Made by a program: the position numbers and the translations under genes. Positions 1 through 6,358 of a stretch of DNA of 6,477 nucleotides are shown here, one piece after another. The notes beneath the pieces are model-generated. The model was given only the letters and a program-made list of their open reading frames with translations. It was not told the origin of the DNA and made no database searches. Numbering within the stretch: the first letter of the stretch is position 1; every line of letters starts with the position of its first letter. The DNA is taken from positions 1 through 6,477 of the forward strand of contig JALOMY010000170.1 of assembly GCA_025455225.1 (NCBI GenBank), in the 5' to 3' direction. The DNA comes from Cyclobacteriaceae bacterium. Its GTDB lineage: Bacteria > Bacteroidota > Bacteroidia > Cytophagales > Cyclobacteriaceae.

Positions 1-860
1 TAACCCTGGTACATTTCCCACATAAAATAGTTGGCTATATAGCCGCCTGCCTGACCAGCATTCGGATTGTAATATTGCTGATAAAGCGGATGACGGGACT
101 GAGGCACTGTTGCAGTACCATAACGATAAGTGAAGTTTTCTGCTTCCGTATCAATAATATCCTGTCCTAATAATGCAGTGATTCGTGCATCAGCAGCCGT
201 CTGCCGGGCAGGTATCATTCTTAAGTTAAGCTGAGCCTTTAATTCCAGTGTATTTGCCAATGCATTCCACTTTGCACGATTGCCACCATAGAATATATCA
301 CGACCCAGAGCAGCCCCGGCTTCCGTTCCGGTTTTTGCCAACTCTGTACGAGCATCATCTAATAATGAAATCGCGTAATCATAAATGGCTTCGCCACCGG
401 TAGCCTGAGGGTTGAAATTACCAGCAGGGCCTTTCAAAGCTTCCACCTGGGGTACATCACCAAAGATATCAACCAGCGTAAGGTAGGTATAGGCCGAAAG
501 AATATTGGCAACGGCAACATGGGTTGTCAGGTTCTTATCTCTTGCCAGGGGAATCAATGTTTCAGCATTTACCAAAACATCTTCGTAGGCAAAACTCCAG
601 ACACCATTCATACCTTCTGCTGAATTGGCTGTTTGATAGCGGAAGCCTCCGGTCATTGCTTCCATCCGGCAGAGCGGATTGACGGAACGTTCAGAAGCAT
701 TAAAGAAGTTGGAGAAGCTCAGTTGAACTGAGTTCATGATCAGGTCAACATCGGCATTGCTTACCGTTATCTGGTTCGGGTTTTCCAAATCGCTGTCGTC
801 AATACACGAGGCGAAAAAGAAAACCAACAGAATACTAAGTTTTAAAATTTTATCTTTCAT
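1..860 (-). CDS. SusD/RagB-family nutrient-binding outer-membrane lipoprotein, C-terminus cut by window edge
   Basis: Reading from the ATG at 860 towards position 1 gives 286 codons without a stop, so the 3' end lies outside the window. The N-terminus is a lipoprotein signal: basic and hydrophobic residues 2-17, then a lipobox (F-A-S-C) with the lipidated cysteine at residue 19. The next residues are I-D-D-S-D, an acidic stretch resembling the surface-export signal described for Bacteroidota lipoproteins. Family-like segments are NPNQIT (27-32), VDIFGDVP (130-137), GEAIYDYAISLLDDA (156-170) and KWNALANTLELKAQLNLRM (197-215). These recall the helical repeat region of SusD proteins, and I infer the SusD-like_2 subgroup from the NPN and FGDVP pattern. 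In SusCD complexes this protein is the hinged lid that captures the nutrient over the SusC barrel. It starts 12 bp after the susC stop, so the two are probably one transcript. The substrate is unknown. Family is confident; subgroup is tentative. Confidence 0.9.
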   Translation of the reverse strand, partial: MKDKILKLSILLVFFFASCIDDSDLENPNQITVSNADVDLIMNSVQLSFSNFFNASERSVNPLCRMEAMTGGFRYQTANSAEGMNGVWSFAYEDVLVNAETLIPLARDKNLTTHVAVANILSAYTYLTLVDIFGDVPQVEALKGPAGNFNPQATGGEAIYDYAISLLDDARTELAKTGTEAGAALGRDIFYGGNRAKWNALANTLELKAQLNLRMIPARQTAADARITALLGQDIIDTEAENFTYRYGTATVPQSRHPLYQQYYNPNAGQAGGYIANYFMWEMYQG

Positions 861-872
861 GTTGGATCAATT

Positions 873-3800
873 TTAGAAGGTGATCTTAACGTTAACACCA
901 TACCTGCGGGCAGAAGGACCACCCAGGTAATCGAAACCGGCACCATTGTTCGTACCAAAAGCAGTACGATCGAAATCAGCCTTTGAATACTGTGGTGCAT
1001 TAATTGCCCTCCACCAGAGGTTATTGCCAATGGCTGTAATATTAATTCCATTCAGCTTAAGCTTTGAAACAAGGCTCATCGGCAAACTGTAGGATAGCGA
1101 GATCTCGCGGAAACGAACCCGGGTTGCATCATACACCCCACGGTCGTCCATATCAGCACCAATTATGGTATTGCCAAAGAATACACCTGAAGTTGTTAAT
1201 GGAATGGTATTCTCCGTATAACCTACCACTTCTCCGTTTTCATTGAAGACTTCACGTACCCCAGGAAGAACAAGTGTAAGTGTTGGGTCAAAAACTTCCA
1301 GTTCCTTAGCCACACCGCGGGCAATCATGGTAGCCGCTGTATAGGAATAGATCTGGCCACGGTGTACGTAATCCCACTGCATGCCAAAAGACAATCCCTT
1401 CCAGGTAATGTTTAACATGGCGGATCCTAACCAATCCGGGTTCGGATCGGCTATGATGCCAATATTGCTGGCTACCTTATAGTCACCGGCTTCGTTTACA
1501 ATCAGCTGGCCATCCGGGCTTTTCTCAACAAAGGTACCCTTGATCACATTAAGCGGTTTTCCTTCGATAGCAAAGTTCCCTAGATCAGAAAATCCGTTAA
1601 CAAGGATTTCTTCAGATCCTTCAGGCAGTTCTTCCACCAAACTCCGGTTCCGGGTAAAGTTGGCACCAATCTCAATCATGAAATCACCACGCTTAACCGG
1701 GGTTAACCATAACGTAGCTTCAATACCTTTATTGGAAATAGTACCTGCGTTAATAAAGGTAGAGGAATAACCGGTTGACGGATCTAGCGGACGCTGAATG
1801 ATCTGGTCTTCAGCGGTACGATCATAATAGGATATATCTAACCGGATACGATTCTGAAACATACGGGTTTCCAAACCAAACTCCGTTTCGGTCAATAATT
1901 CTGGCTGCAGGTTCGGGTTAGCCAACAAGGAGGGTAAGCTTGAAGTTACCACGTTGCCTATTGCATCAACACGTGCCTGGGAATTCAATGTTAATGTGGG
2001 ACGTGTACTGTATGGGAAACCAAAGTTAGCTGAGGTACCATAAGCAGCGCGTACTTTTAAGAAGTCAAGCACATCCGGGGCAAACGAGGGGAATGCCGCG
2101 GTTGGAATGAAGGAGACGCTGGCACCCGGATAAAATAAGGCACGATTCTCTTGCTCCAGTGTTGAAGACCAATCGTTTCTTCCCGATACATTCAGGTATA
2201 AATAATCCTTATATCCCAGGTTGGCATCAAAGAACACACCCTCGATTGCGCTATTCTCTTGGAAGTTCAGGTTGTTGCCACGGAAGTCGCGTGGCAAAGT
2301 GTTCTGGAAGTTACGATGCTCAAACAAACCGTACACCACCTGGTTCAAACTTTCAAGACCAATCTGACGATACTTGTTGCTTCGGTAGTTATAACCAACC
2401 AAAGCGGTTAAATCCAACGTCTCACTTAGCTCTTTATTAACAGAGGCCAGGAAAGAATGGTCAATTACTGTATTATTGGAAGAGGTTGTACGATAAGCCC
2501 CCGGTATAAGGGCTGCATCATAACCAGTACCACCCTTATTTATCCGATAGCTTTGATCTTCTGTATAGGTATCGTAACCTAAGCGATAGGTAACATCAAG
2601 CCAATCAGTAAGTTTATAATTCAAACTGGAGCTTGAGAAGAAGCGGTTGGTAATGCTGGTTTGCAAGGTATTTTTCCGTACCCAAACCGGGTGAGGGATA
2701 TCATTACCATTTCGATAATATACTGAAGCCTTGGTTACCGGGTTCTCATACGGCCAGCCTATCAGGTCGATGTTACGTGGCGTGTAAAACAAGTTGGCAA
2801 AAACAGAAGGACCGCCAAATGCATTCGAACCACCACCGGCAGCAGAAGGGGGTGTTTCAAAATCGGTACGAACGTAATTGAAGGTAGCAGCCAACGTTAA
2901 TTTCTCCGTTAACCGTTGGTTACCCCCGAAAGCAAAGTTGTCGCGCGTTAAGTTATTGTTTTCAATAAAACCTGCTTCATCCAAATGGCTGTAACTAAAA
3001 TTGATGCTACCATTTTGACTGGATGCGCCCAAATTCAGTGAAGTGGTGGCCGAACTACCTTTTGTAAAGAAATCAGCTACGTTGTTCGGAACAGCGGTAG
3101 GAACATATCCACCGTTATCCGTGCCCGCCTGGTTGAATTCAGGAAAATCTGGGAATAAGTTACGGTGTTCCCAGTATGGATGACGAACACCGGTAGGCTT
3201 GCCATCAAACAAGCTACCCCAGTTGCTGAAGAATTCACCATAAGCACCATCAAAACCATTACCCCACTTATTCTGAAATTCAGGTATTACCGGATCTACT
3301 ACAAAATAGGATTGGGAAACCGATCCCTGAAACTTATTTTGTTTACCTCGAGATCCGGTCTTGGTAGTTACCAGGATTACACCATTACGACCTTGTGAAC
3401 CATAGGTGGTTGTAGCACTCAAACCACGAAGCACGCTGATTGATTCTATATTATTAGGATCAAGATCCAAAAATCGAGTAGGTGCTACCTGTCCATCTTG
3501 AAAATCATTATTGATATCATTGGACTGAGTGTTTACCGGCACACCGTCTACAATCCACAGCGGTTGGGTATCCCCATTGATTGAACTGGTACCCCGGATG
3601 TTGATTCTGGAACCTGAGCCGGCAAGTCCGGAAGAGTTCAGAATTTGTAAACCGGGTGTTCTGCCCTGGAGAGCACGGCCAATATCCGTTTCCGGTTTCT
3701 CAGCCAGCATTGCCGATGAAATGGTTGTTGTAGCATAACCCAGGGCTTTCTGCTCGCGCTGAATACCCTGTGCGGTTACAACCACTTCAGAAAGTTGCTG

Positions 3801-4097
3801 AACATCGAGTGAGAGGGAAACGTCTACTGAAGTACGCTCACCTATGGCGACTTCCAAAGTTTGAAAGCCAATAAACGAGAAGACAAGAGTTCCACCAGTG
3901 GCCGGTATACCACTTAATGTATAAGAACCTTGTGCATCTGTTACAGAGCCGCTGGTAGTACCTTTCAGCACTACGTTAACACCAGGCAAAGGTGAACCAT
4001 CTTCCGATGAGGTCACTCTACCTGTAATCGTTCGTTCTTGTGCCCACAAGGAGGCGCTGAGAACCAACGAGAAGCATAGTAGTAAAAACTTCTTCAT
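873..4097 (-). CDS. SusC/RagA-family TonB-dependent outer-membrane transporter
   Basis: This is a complete 1074-residue protein, a normal length for SusC. Residues 1-20 form a Sec signal peptide (M-K-K, hydrophobic core, A-S-L-W-A-Q) with likely cleavage near residue 20. Residues about 22-100 are a carboxypeptidase-regulatory-like beta-sandwich (ITGRVTSSEDGSPLPGVNV). The link L-S-E-V-V-V-T-A (102-109) leads to the plug (about 110-250), with NIRGTSSI at 166-173, PLWIVDGVPV at 179-188 and TTYGSQGRNGVILVTTKTG at 230-248. The rest is a 22-strand-type barrel ending in RYGVNVKITF with the terminal phenylalanine expected of outer-membrane beta-barrels. There is no N-terminal STN domain, so direct signalling to an anti-sigma factor is not suggested. 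By family it imports a nutrient using TonB-ExbBD energy, together with the SusD-like lipoprotein encoded just downstream. The plug reads V-L-R-G-L-S-A-T-T-T-Y-G where many SusC proteins have L-K-D-A-S-A-T-A-I-Y-G. The substrate cannot be inferred, since no enzyme gene is visible beside it. No Shine-Dalgarno sequence precedes the ATG. Confidence 0.96.
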   Translation of the reverse strand: MKKFLLLCFSLVLSASLWAQERTITGRVTSSEDGSPLPGVNVVLKGTTSGSVTDAQGSYTLSGIPATGGTLVFSFIGFQTLEVAIGERTSVDVSLSLDVQQLSEVVVTAQGIQREQKALGYATTTISSAMLAEKPETDIGRALQGRTPGLQILNSSGLAGSGSRINIRGTSSINGDTQPLWIVDGVPVNTQSNDINNDFQDGQVAPTRFLDLDPNNIESISVLRGLSATTTYGSQGRNGVILVTTKTGSRGKQNKFQGSVSQSYFVVDPVIPEFQNKWGNGFDGAYGEFFSNWGSLFDGKPTGVRHPYWEHRNLFPDFPEFNQAGTDNGGYVPTAVPNNVADFFTKGSSATTSLNLGASSQNGSINFSYSHLDEAGFIENNNLTRDNFAFGGNQRLTEKLTLAATFNYVRTDFETPPSAAGGGSNAFGGPSVFANLFYTPRNIDLIGWPYENPVTKASVYYRNGNDIPHPVWVRKNTLQTSITNRFFSSSSLNYKLTDWLDVTYRLGYDTYTEDQSYRINKGGTGYDAALIPGAYRTTSSNNTVIDHSFLASVNKELSETLDLTALVGYNYRSNKYRQIGLESLNQVVYGLFEHRNFQNTLPRDFRGNNLNFQENSAIEGVFFDANLGYKDYLYLNVSGRNDWSSTLEQENRALFYPGASVSFIPTAAFPSFAPDVLDFLKVRAAYGTSANFGFPYSTRPTLTLNSQARVDAIGNVVTSSLPSLLANPNLQPELLTETEFGLETRMFQNRIRLDISYYDRTAEDQIIQRPLDPSTGYSSTFINAGTISNKGIEATLWLTPVKRGDFMIEIGANFTRNRSLVEELPEGSEEILVNGFSDLGNFAIEGKPLNVIKGTFVEKSPDGQLIVNEAGDYKVASNIGIIADPNPDWLGSAMLNITWKGLSFGMQWDYVHRGQIYSYTAATMIARGVAKELEVFDPTLTLVLPGVREVFNENGEVVGYTENTIPLTTSGVFFGNTIIGADMDDRGVYDATRVRFREISLSYSLPMSLVSKLKLNGINITAIGNNLWWRAINAPQYSKADFDRTAFGTNNGAGFDYLGGPSARRYGVNVKITF

Positions 4098-4140
4098 AGG
4101 TTAAAGTTTAGTTTAGAAATAGGGCTTTAAGTTAAAAGAA

Positions 4141-4170
4141 TTGATTTATAAAGAAAAAAATAGAGACAAA
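4141..4170 (-). promoter_or_regulatory. Possible susC promoter
   Basis: On the minus strand TTTG (4170-4167) is followed after 18 bases by TAAATCAA (4148-4141). The Bacteroidota sigma factor consensus is TTTG, about 19-21 bases, then TAnnTTTG. The -33 box is exact, but the -7 box keeps only the TA and one later T. A start near 4135 would give an AT-rich leader of about 37 nt. It lies between the rpmA terminator and the susC start, where a promoter is needed. The position is sensible but the match is weak. Confidence 0.35.
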
Positions 4171-4184
4171 TTGACCCGTTTTTT

Positions 4185-4199
4185 ACGTAATCGTGACGT
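4185..4199. repeat. Imperfect inverted repeat upstream of susC
   Basis: ACGTAA and TGACGT are arranged as an inverted pair around TCG, with outer ACGT arms exact and one mismatched pair inside. The element lies about 15 bp upstream of the proposed susC -33 box, where an activator or repressor could bind. It is short and could be chance in AT-rich DNA. Confidence 0.25.
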
Positions 4200-4215
4200 T
4201 TTTATAGAAGAAAGG

Positions 4216-4254
4216 TCAATAAATAAAAAGCCCCGGTTTATAGAAACCGGGGCT
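4216..4254 (-). terminator. Rho-independent terminator of the rplU-rpmA operon
   Basis: A perfect 11-bp stem is formed by AGCCCCGGTTT (4229-4239) and AAACCGGGGCT (4244-4254) around a 4-base loop. Read on the minus strand, the stem is followed directly by a T-rich tract (TTTTTATTTATT). It begins about 25 bp after the rpmA stop codon. It separates the ribosomal-protein operon from the susC transcription unit on the same strand. On the plus strand there is no T-run after the stem, so it should work in one direction only. Confidence 0.93.
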
Positions 4255-4279
4255 CTGTTATAATGAGTATAAATAATTC

Positions 4280-4543
4280 TTATGCTTCTGCAATCGGTTC
4301 CACCGAAACAAACGAACGGTTTTCCCTGCCTTTTTTGAACACCACTACACCGTTGGTCAAGGCAAAAAGGGTATGATCCTTACCAAGACCTACATTTTTA
4401 CCCGGATGATGCTTGGTACCGCGCTGACGCACGATAATGTTACCGGCAATTACTTTCTGTCCGCCAAAAACTTTTACGCCTAATCGTTTGCTTTCCGATT
4501 CGCGGCCGTTCTTTACTTTACCTTCACCTTTCTTATGTGCCAT
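4280..4543 (-). CDS. rpmA: 50S ribosomal protein bL27
   Basis: The 87-residue product starts M-A-H-K-K-G, the canonical bL27 N-terminus that reaches towards the peptidyl-transferase centre. It carries KNGRESESKRLGVKVFGGQ (11-29), the family signature GNIIVRQRGTKHHPG (34-48), and GKDHTLFALTNG (54-65). The length is normal. There is no N-terminal pre-sequence of the kind cleaved in Firmicutes, so the mature N-terminus needs only Met processing. It starts 20 bp after the rplU stop and is presumably translated from the same mRNA, which ends at the strong terminator about 25 bp downstream. The ATG has no clear Shine-Dalgarno sequence, as is usual in Bacteroidota. Identification is certain. Confidence 0.99.
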   Translation of the reverse strand: MAHKKGEGKVKNGRESESKRLGVKVFGGQKVIAGNIIVRQRGTKHHPGKNVGLGKDHTLFALTNGVVVFKKGRENRSFVSVEPIAEA

Positions 4544-4563
4544 AACTTCTAATCGATTTTGAT

Positions 4564-4872
4564 TTAACCAATACTTTCAATCTGGACTTTGGTAAACTGC
4601 TGGCGATGACCGTTTTTAACGGTATATCCTTTTCTGCGCTTCTTTTTAAAGACAATTACCTTATTGCCCTTTACATGCTCCAGAATTTTTCCGGATACCT
4701 TAACGCCTTTCACAGTAGGGGCGCCAATCTCAACTTTCCCTCCATTTTCAACTAAAAGGACCTGATCGAAGCTTACACTTGATCCGGCTTCCCCTTCCAG
4801 CCTGGGGGCATAGATGTACTGGTCTTTGGCCACTTTGAACTGTGTTCCGGCAATGTTTACGATTGCATACAT
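4564..4872 (-). CDS. rplU: 50S ribosomal protein bL21
   Basis: The 102-residue product begins M-Y-A-I-V-N-I-A-G-T-Q-F-K-V, the usual bL21 start, and has the normal family length. The conserved C-terminal rRNA-binding segment is present: K-V-I-V-F-K-K-K-R-R-K-G-Y (71-83), then KNGHRQQFTKVQIESI (86-101). The reading frame stays open a further 97 codons upstream to 5163. That extension has no resemblance to bL21 and contains the promoter -7 element, so the start at 4872 is right. bL21 is an early-assembly 23S rRNA-binding protein. The gene heads a two-gene operon with rpmA, the commonest arrangement in bacteria. Its mRNA leader is probably short, about 15 nt, leaving little room for a structured autoregulatory leader. 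Confidence 0.99.
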   Translation of the reverse strand: MYAIVNIAGTQFKVAKDQYIYAPRLEGEAGSSVSFDQVLLVENGGKVEIGAPTVKGVKVSGKILEHVKGNKVIVFKKKRRKGYTVKNGHRQQFTKVQIESIG

Positions 4873-4892
4873 AGTTTTCAAAAATTGGACTG

Positions 4893-4900
4893 CAAAGGTA
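4893..4900 (-). promoter_or_regulatory. rplU-rpmA promoter, -7 element
   Basis: On the minus strand this reads TACCTTTG and is followed by CA, an exact match to the Bacteroidota -7 consensus TAnnTTTG. It lies 21 bases upstream of the bL21 ATG, so transcription would start around 4885-4888 with a leader of about 15 nt. No good TTTG box occurs 19-21 bases further upstream, where the sequence reads around CTATTC. The -33 contact is therefore weak or replaced by upstream A/T-rich DNA. Confidence 0.7.
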
Positions 4901-4980
4901 GAAAAAGAATTCCGATTTCCGAATAGGTCAGCTCCGGCCAAAAATTGAAATTGGCCAAAAAGCTTGTTTTGCGCCTTCTC

Positions 4981-5001
4981 AAAAAAAATTAAATTTTTTT
5001 T
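4981..5001. repeat. A/T-tract palindrome
   Basis: Eight A, TT, AAA and eight T form a 21-bp palindrome that is perfect except for its central base. Such A-tract/T-tract DNA is intrinsically rigid or bent. It lies about 80 bp upstream of the rplU -7 box and about 130 bp upstream of the proposed nrdB -33 box. As RNA it would be a weak A-U hairpin without a GC stem, so I do not call it a terminator. Confidence 0.5.
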
Positions 5002-5084
5002 AGGCCCGGTTTTAATTGAAAGCAGAGCATTGAAAGAACCCATCAACCGTCTAAAACACAACCATTTATAAATCCTTAAAAATT

Positions 5085-5104
5085 GCAAATTCAGCGCAAA
5101 TTCA
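5085..5104. repeat. Tandem direct repeat GCAAATTCA with 11-bp period
   Basis: GCAAATTCA occurs at 5085-5093 and again at 5096-5104, separated by GC. The 11-bp period places both copies on the same face of the helix. It lies 23 bp upstream of the proposed nrdB -33 box, a usual place for an activator site. The repeat is seen directly; a binding role is inference. Confidence 0.5.
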
Positions 5105-5108
5105 ATGT

Positions 5109-5120
5109 TTTTGATCAAAA
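5109..5120. repeat. Perfect palindrome TTTTGATCAAAA
   Basis: This 12-bp perfect palindrome ends seven bases before the proposed nrdB -33 box. It could be a dimeric regulator site. It contains TTGATCAA but lacks the 4-bp spacer of an FNR site (TTGAT-N4-ATCAA), and it does not match the NrdR box. Confidence 0.4.
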
Positions 5121-5127
5121 TGACCCT

Positions 5128-5158
5128 TTTGAATTCTAACCACCATTTCAAATATTTG
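5128..5158 (+). promoter_or_regulatory. Likely nrdB-nrdA promoter
   Basis: TTTG at 5128-5131 is followed, after exactly 19 bases, by AATATTTG at 5151-5158. This matches the Bacteroidota consensus (TTTG, about 19 bases, TAnnTTTG) at every specified base except the first T of the -7 box. Transcription would start around 5163-5166, giving nrdB a leader of about 150 nt. The -7 box lies inside the perfect palindrome CAAATATTTG (5149-5158), so a regulator bound there would block the polymerase. No other plus-strand element closer to nrdB scores as well. Confidence 0.6.
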
Positions 5159-5172
5159 TACACTTACGCAGG

Positions 5173-5199
5173 CCGGAAAGCAGTTGGCCCACTTTCCGG
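5173..5199 (+). other. GC-rich hairpin near the 5' end of the proposed nrdB leader
   Basis: CCGGAAAG (5173-5180) and CTTTCCGG (5192-5199) form a perfect 8-bp stem around an 11-base loop, CAGTTGGCCCA; a G-U pair could extend the base. It begins roughly ten bases after the predicted transcription start. No T-run follows on either strand, so it is not a standard terminator. It could stabilise the 5' end of the mRNA, regulate expression, or be a protein site in the DNA. The structure is clear, its function unknown. Confidence 0.55.
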
Positions 5200-5316
5200 T
5201 TCATAACTAAGAAATTTGATTTTTTTAACTGGCAACCGCAAACGTATTGCCCTGGCTGTATGTTTAGCGGAAGCATTACTTGTAACCCAATTAAACAACC
5301 ATAAATCCATCAGAAG

Positions 5317-6306
5317 ATGAGTCATTCTATACAGGAAGAACCAATTTTGAGGGAGAACAAAGACCGTTTCGTCCTCTTCCCCATTCAACACCACGACATT
5401 TGGAAATTTTACAAACAGGCTGAAGCCAGTTTCTGGACAGCCGAAGAAATTGACCTGAGCCAGGATCTTACAGACTGGGAAAACCTGAACGATGGGGAAC
5501 GGCACTTTATTAAACACGTGCTGGCGTTTTTTGCAGCCAGTGACGGTATTGTAAATGAAAACCTGGCTGAGCACTTTGTATCCGAAGTGCAATACACCGA
5601 AGCTAAATTCTTCTATGGTTTCCAGATCGCCATCGAGAACATTCACTCTGAAACGTACTCCTTATTAATAGATACCTACGTTAAAGACCCAAAGGAAAAA
5701 GATTCATTGTTTCACGCAATCGAAACTATTGATTGTGTGAAGAAAAAGGCAGACTGGGCCTTGCGTTGGATTTCTAATGGAAACTTCCAGGAACGATTGA
5801 TTGCTTTTGCTGCTGTGGAAGGAATTTTCTTTTCCGGTTCCTTTTGTTCAATATTTTGGTTGAAGAAGCGTGGCCTGATGCCGGGTCTTAGCTTTTCAAA
5901 TGAGCTTATTTCACGGGATGAAGGCCTGCATTGCGATTTCGCCTGTCATCTCTATACCCAACATGTTATTACCAAGTTGCCCGAACAAACGGTAATTGAT
6001 ATAATTAAAGATGCCGTTGAAATCGAAAAGGAATTTGTAACCGATGCTTTGCCGGTTAACCTGATCGGCATGAATGCCGAACTGATGCGTCAGTACATTG
6101 AATTTGTTGCCGATCGCTTATTAAATGAATTGATTGGTAAGAAAGTATATGGAGCTACGAATCCATTCGACTTTATGGATATGATTTCACTGCGTGGCAA
6201 AACCAACTTCTTTGAGAAGCGCGTAGCAGAATACCAGAAAGCCGGAGTGCTTAACAGCTCGGAGAAAGAAACCGCTCCTAAGTTTTCACTCAACGAGGAT
6301 TTTTAA
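5317..6306 (+). CDS. nrdB: Ribonucleoside-diphosphate reductase, class I, beta (small) subunit
   Basis: The 329-residue protein holds the di-iron centre and tyrosyl radical that drive reduction of ribonucleotides to deoxyribonucleotides by NrdA. By comparison with E. coli R2, the metal ligands are D76, E107, H110, E168, E202 and H205 (in SRDEGLHC, 199-206). The radical tyrosine is Y114 (IENIHSETY, 106-114), so it is a tyrosyl-radical enzyme rather than the tyrosine-less Ic type. W40 and D201 match the radical-transfer Trp and Asp. The end resembles the mammalian R2 tail: FEKRVAEYQKAGV (299-311) places Y306 where the mammalian transfer tyrosine lies, and the C-terminus KFSLNEDF is the probable NrdA docking peptide. 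There is no N-terminal ATP-cone. The first Met is the only plausible start, since the next is residue 188. nrdA follows after 52 bp without a terminator, implying one operon. Confidence 0.98.
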   Translation: MSHSIQEEPILRENKDRFVLFPIQHHDIWKFYKQAEASFWTAEEIDLSQDLTDWENLNDGERHFIKHVLAFFAASDGIVNENLAEHFVSEVQYTEAKFFYGFQIAIENIHSETYSLLIDTYVKDPKEKDSLFHAIETIDCVKKKADWALRWISNGNFQERLIAFAAVEGIFFSGSFCSIFWLKKRGLMPGLSFSNELISRDEGLHCDFACHLYTQHVITKLPEQTVIDIIKDAVEIEKEFVTDALPVNLIGMNAELMRQYIEFVADRLLNELIGKKVYGATNPFDFMDMISLRGKTNFFEKRVAEYQKAGVLNSSEKETAPKFSLNEDF

Positions 6307-6317
6307 TATCTTCAAAA

Positions 6318-6336
6318 CACTTTTTACCACTTTTTA
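6318..6336 (+). repeat. Short tandem repeat in the nrdB-nrdA gap
   Basis: CACTTTTTA occurs twice with a 10-bp period (6318-6326 and 6328-6336) in the 52-bp gap between nrdB and nrdA. There is no stem-loop, so it is not a terminator. The gap is AT-rich and lacks a clear Shine-Dalgarno sequence before nrdA. It may be simple-sequence drift. Confidence 0.4.
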
Positions 6337-6358
6337 AACTTTAAACAACCCAATTGTA

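Larger units (their letters stand above)
4873..5316. other. Divergent intergenic region between rplU and nrdB
   Basis: These 444 bp contain no gene I can support. Open frames run through it on the minus strand, but they are low-complexity, rich in F, N, L and K, and resemble no family. From left to right it holds the rplU promoter, two copies of GGCCAAAAA (4936-4944 and 4953-4961), a 21-bp A/T palindrome, a tandem GCAAATTCA repeat, the palindrome TTTTGATCAAAA, a likely plus-strand promoter for nrdB, and a GC-rich hairpin in the proposed nrdB leader. No terminator with a T-run, tRNA or known riboswitch is recognisable. The AT-rich middle contrasts with the GC-rich hairpin. Confidence 0.8.

Noticed and set aside
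1064..3738. Several plus-strand open frames of 60-93 codons, and short minus-strand frames, inside susC
   Set aside because: All are shadows of the continuous susC frame, with no domain, promoter or start signal of their own.
4981..5001. A/T palindrome as an intrinsic terminator
   Set aside because: The stem has no G-C pairs, and no gene ends nearby on either strand.
5149..5158. Possible NrdR box before nrdB
   Set aside because: The AT-rich palindrome only loosely resembles the NrdR consensus, and NrdR sites normally occur as two boxes; no second one was found.
4873..5163. 97-codon in-frame N-terminal extension of the bL21 reading frame
   Set aside because: The canonical bL21 start is at 4872, the extension has no family resemblance, and an exact -7 promoter box lies inside it.
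5225..5270. Alternative nrdB promoter with -7 box TATGTTTA near 5260
   Set aside because: The -7 match is fair but no TTTG or TTG occurs 19-21 bases upstream; the 5128-5158 element fits far better.
5164..5646. 160-codon open frame on the minus strand overlapping the start of nrdB
   Set aside because: Two thirds of it is antisense to the conserved nrdB coding sequence, and the protein has no recognisable features.
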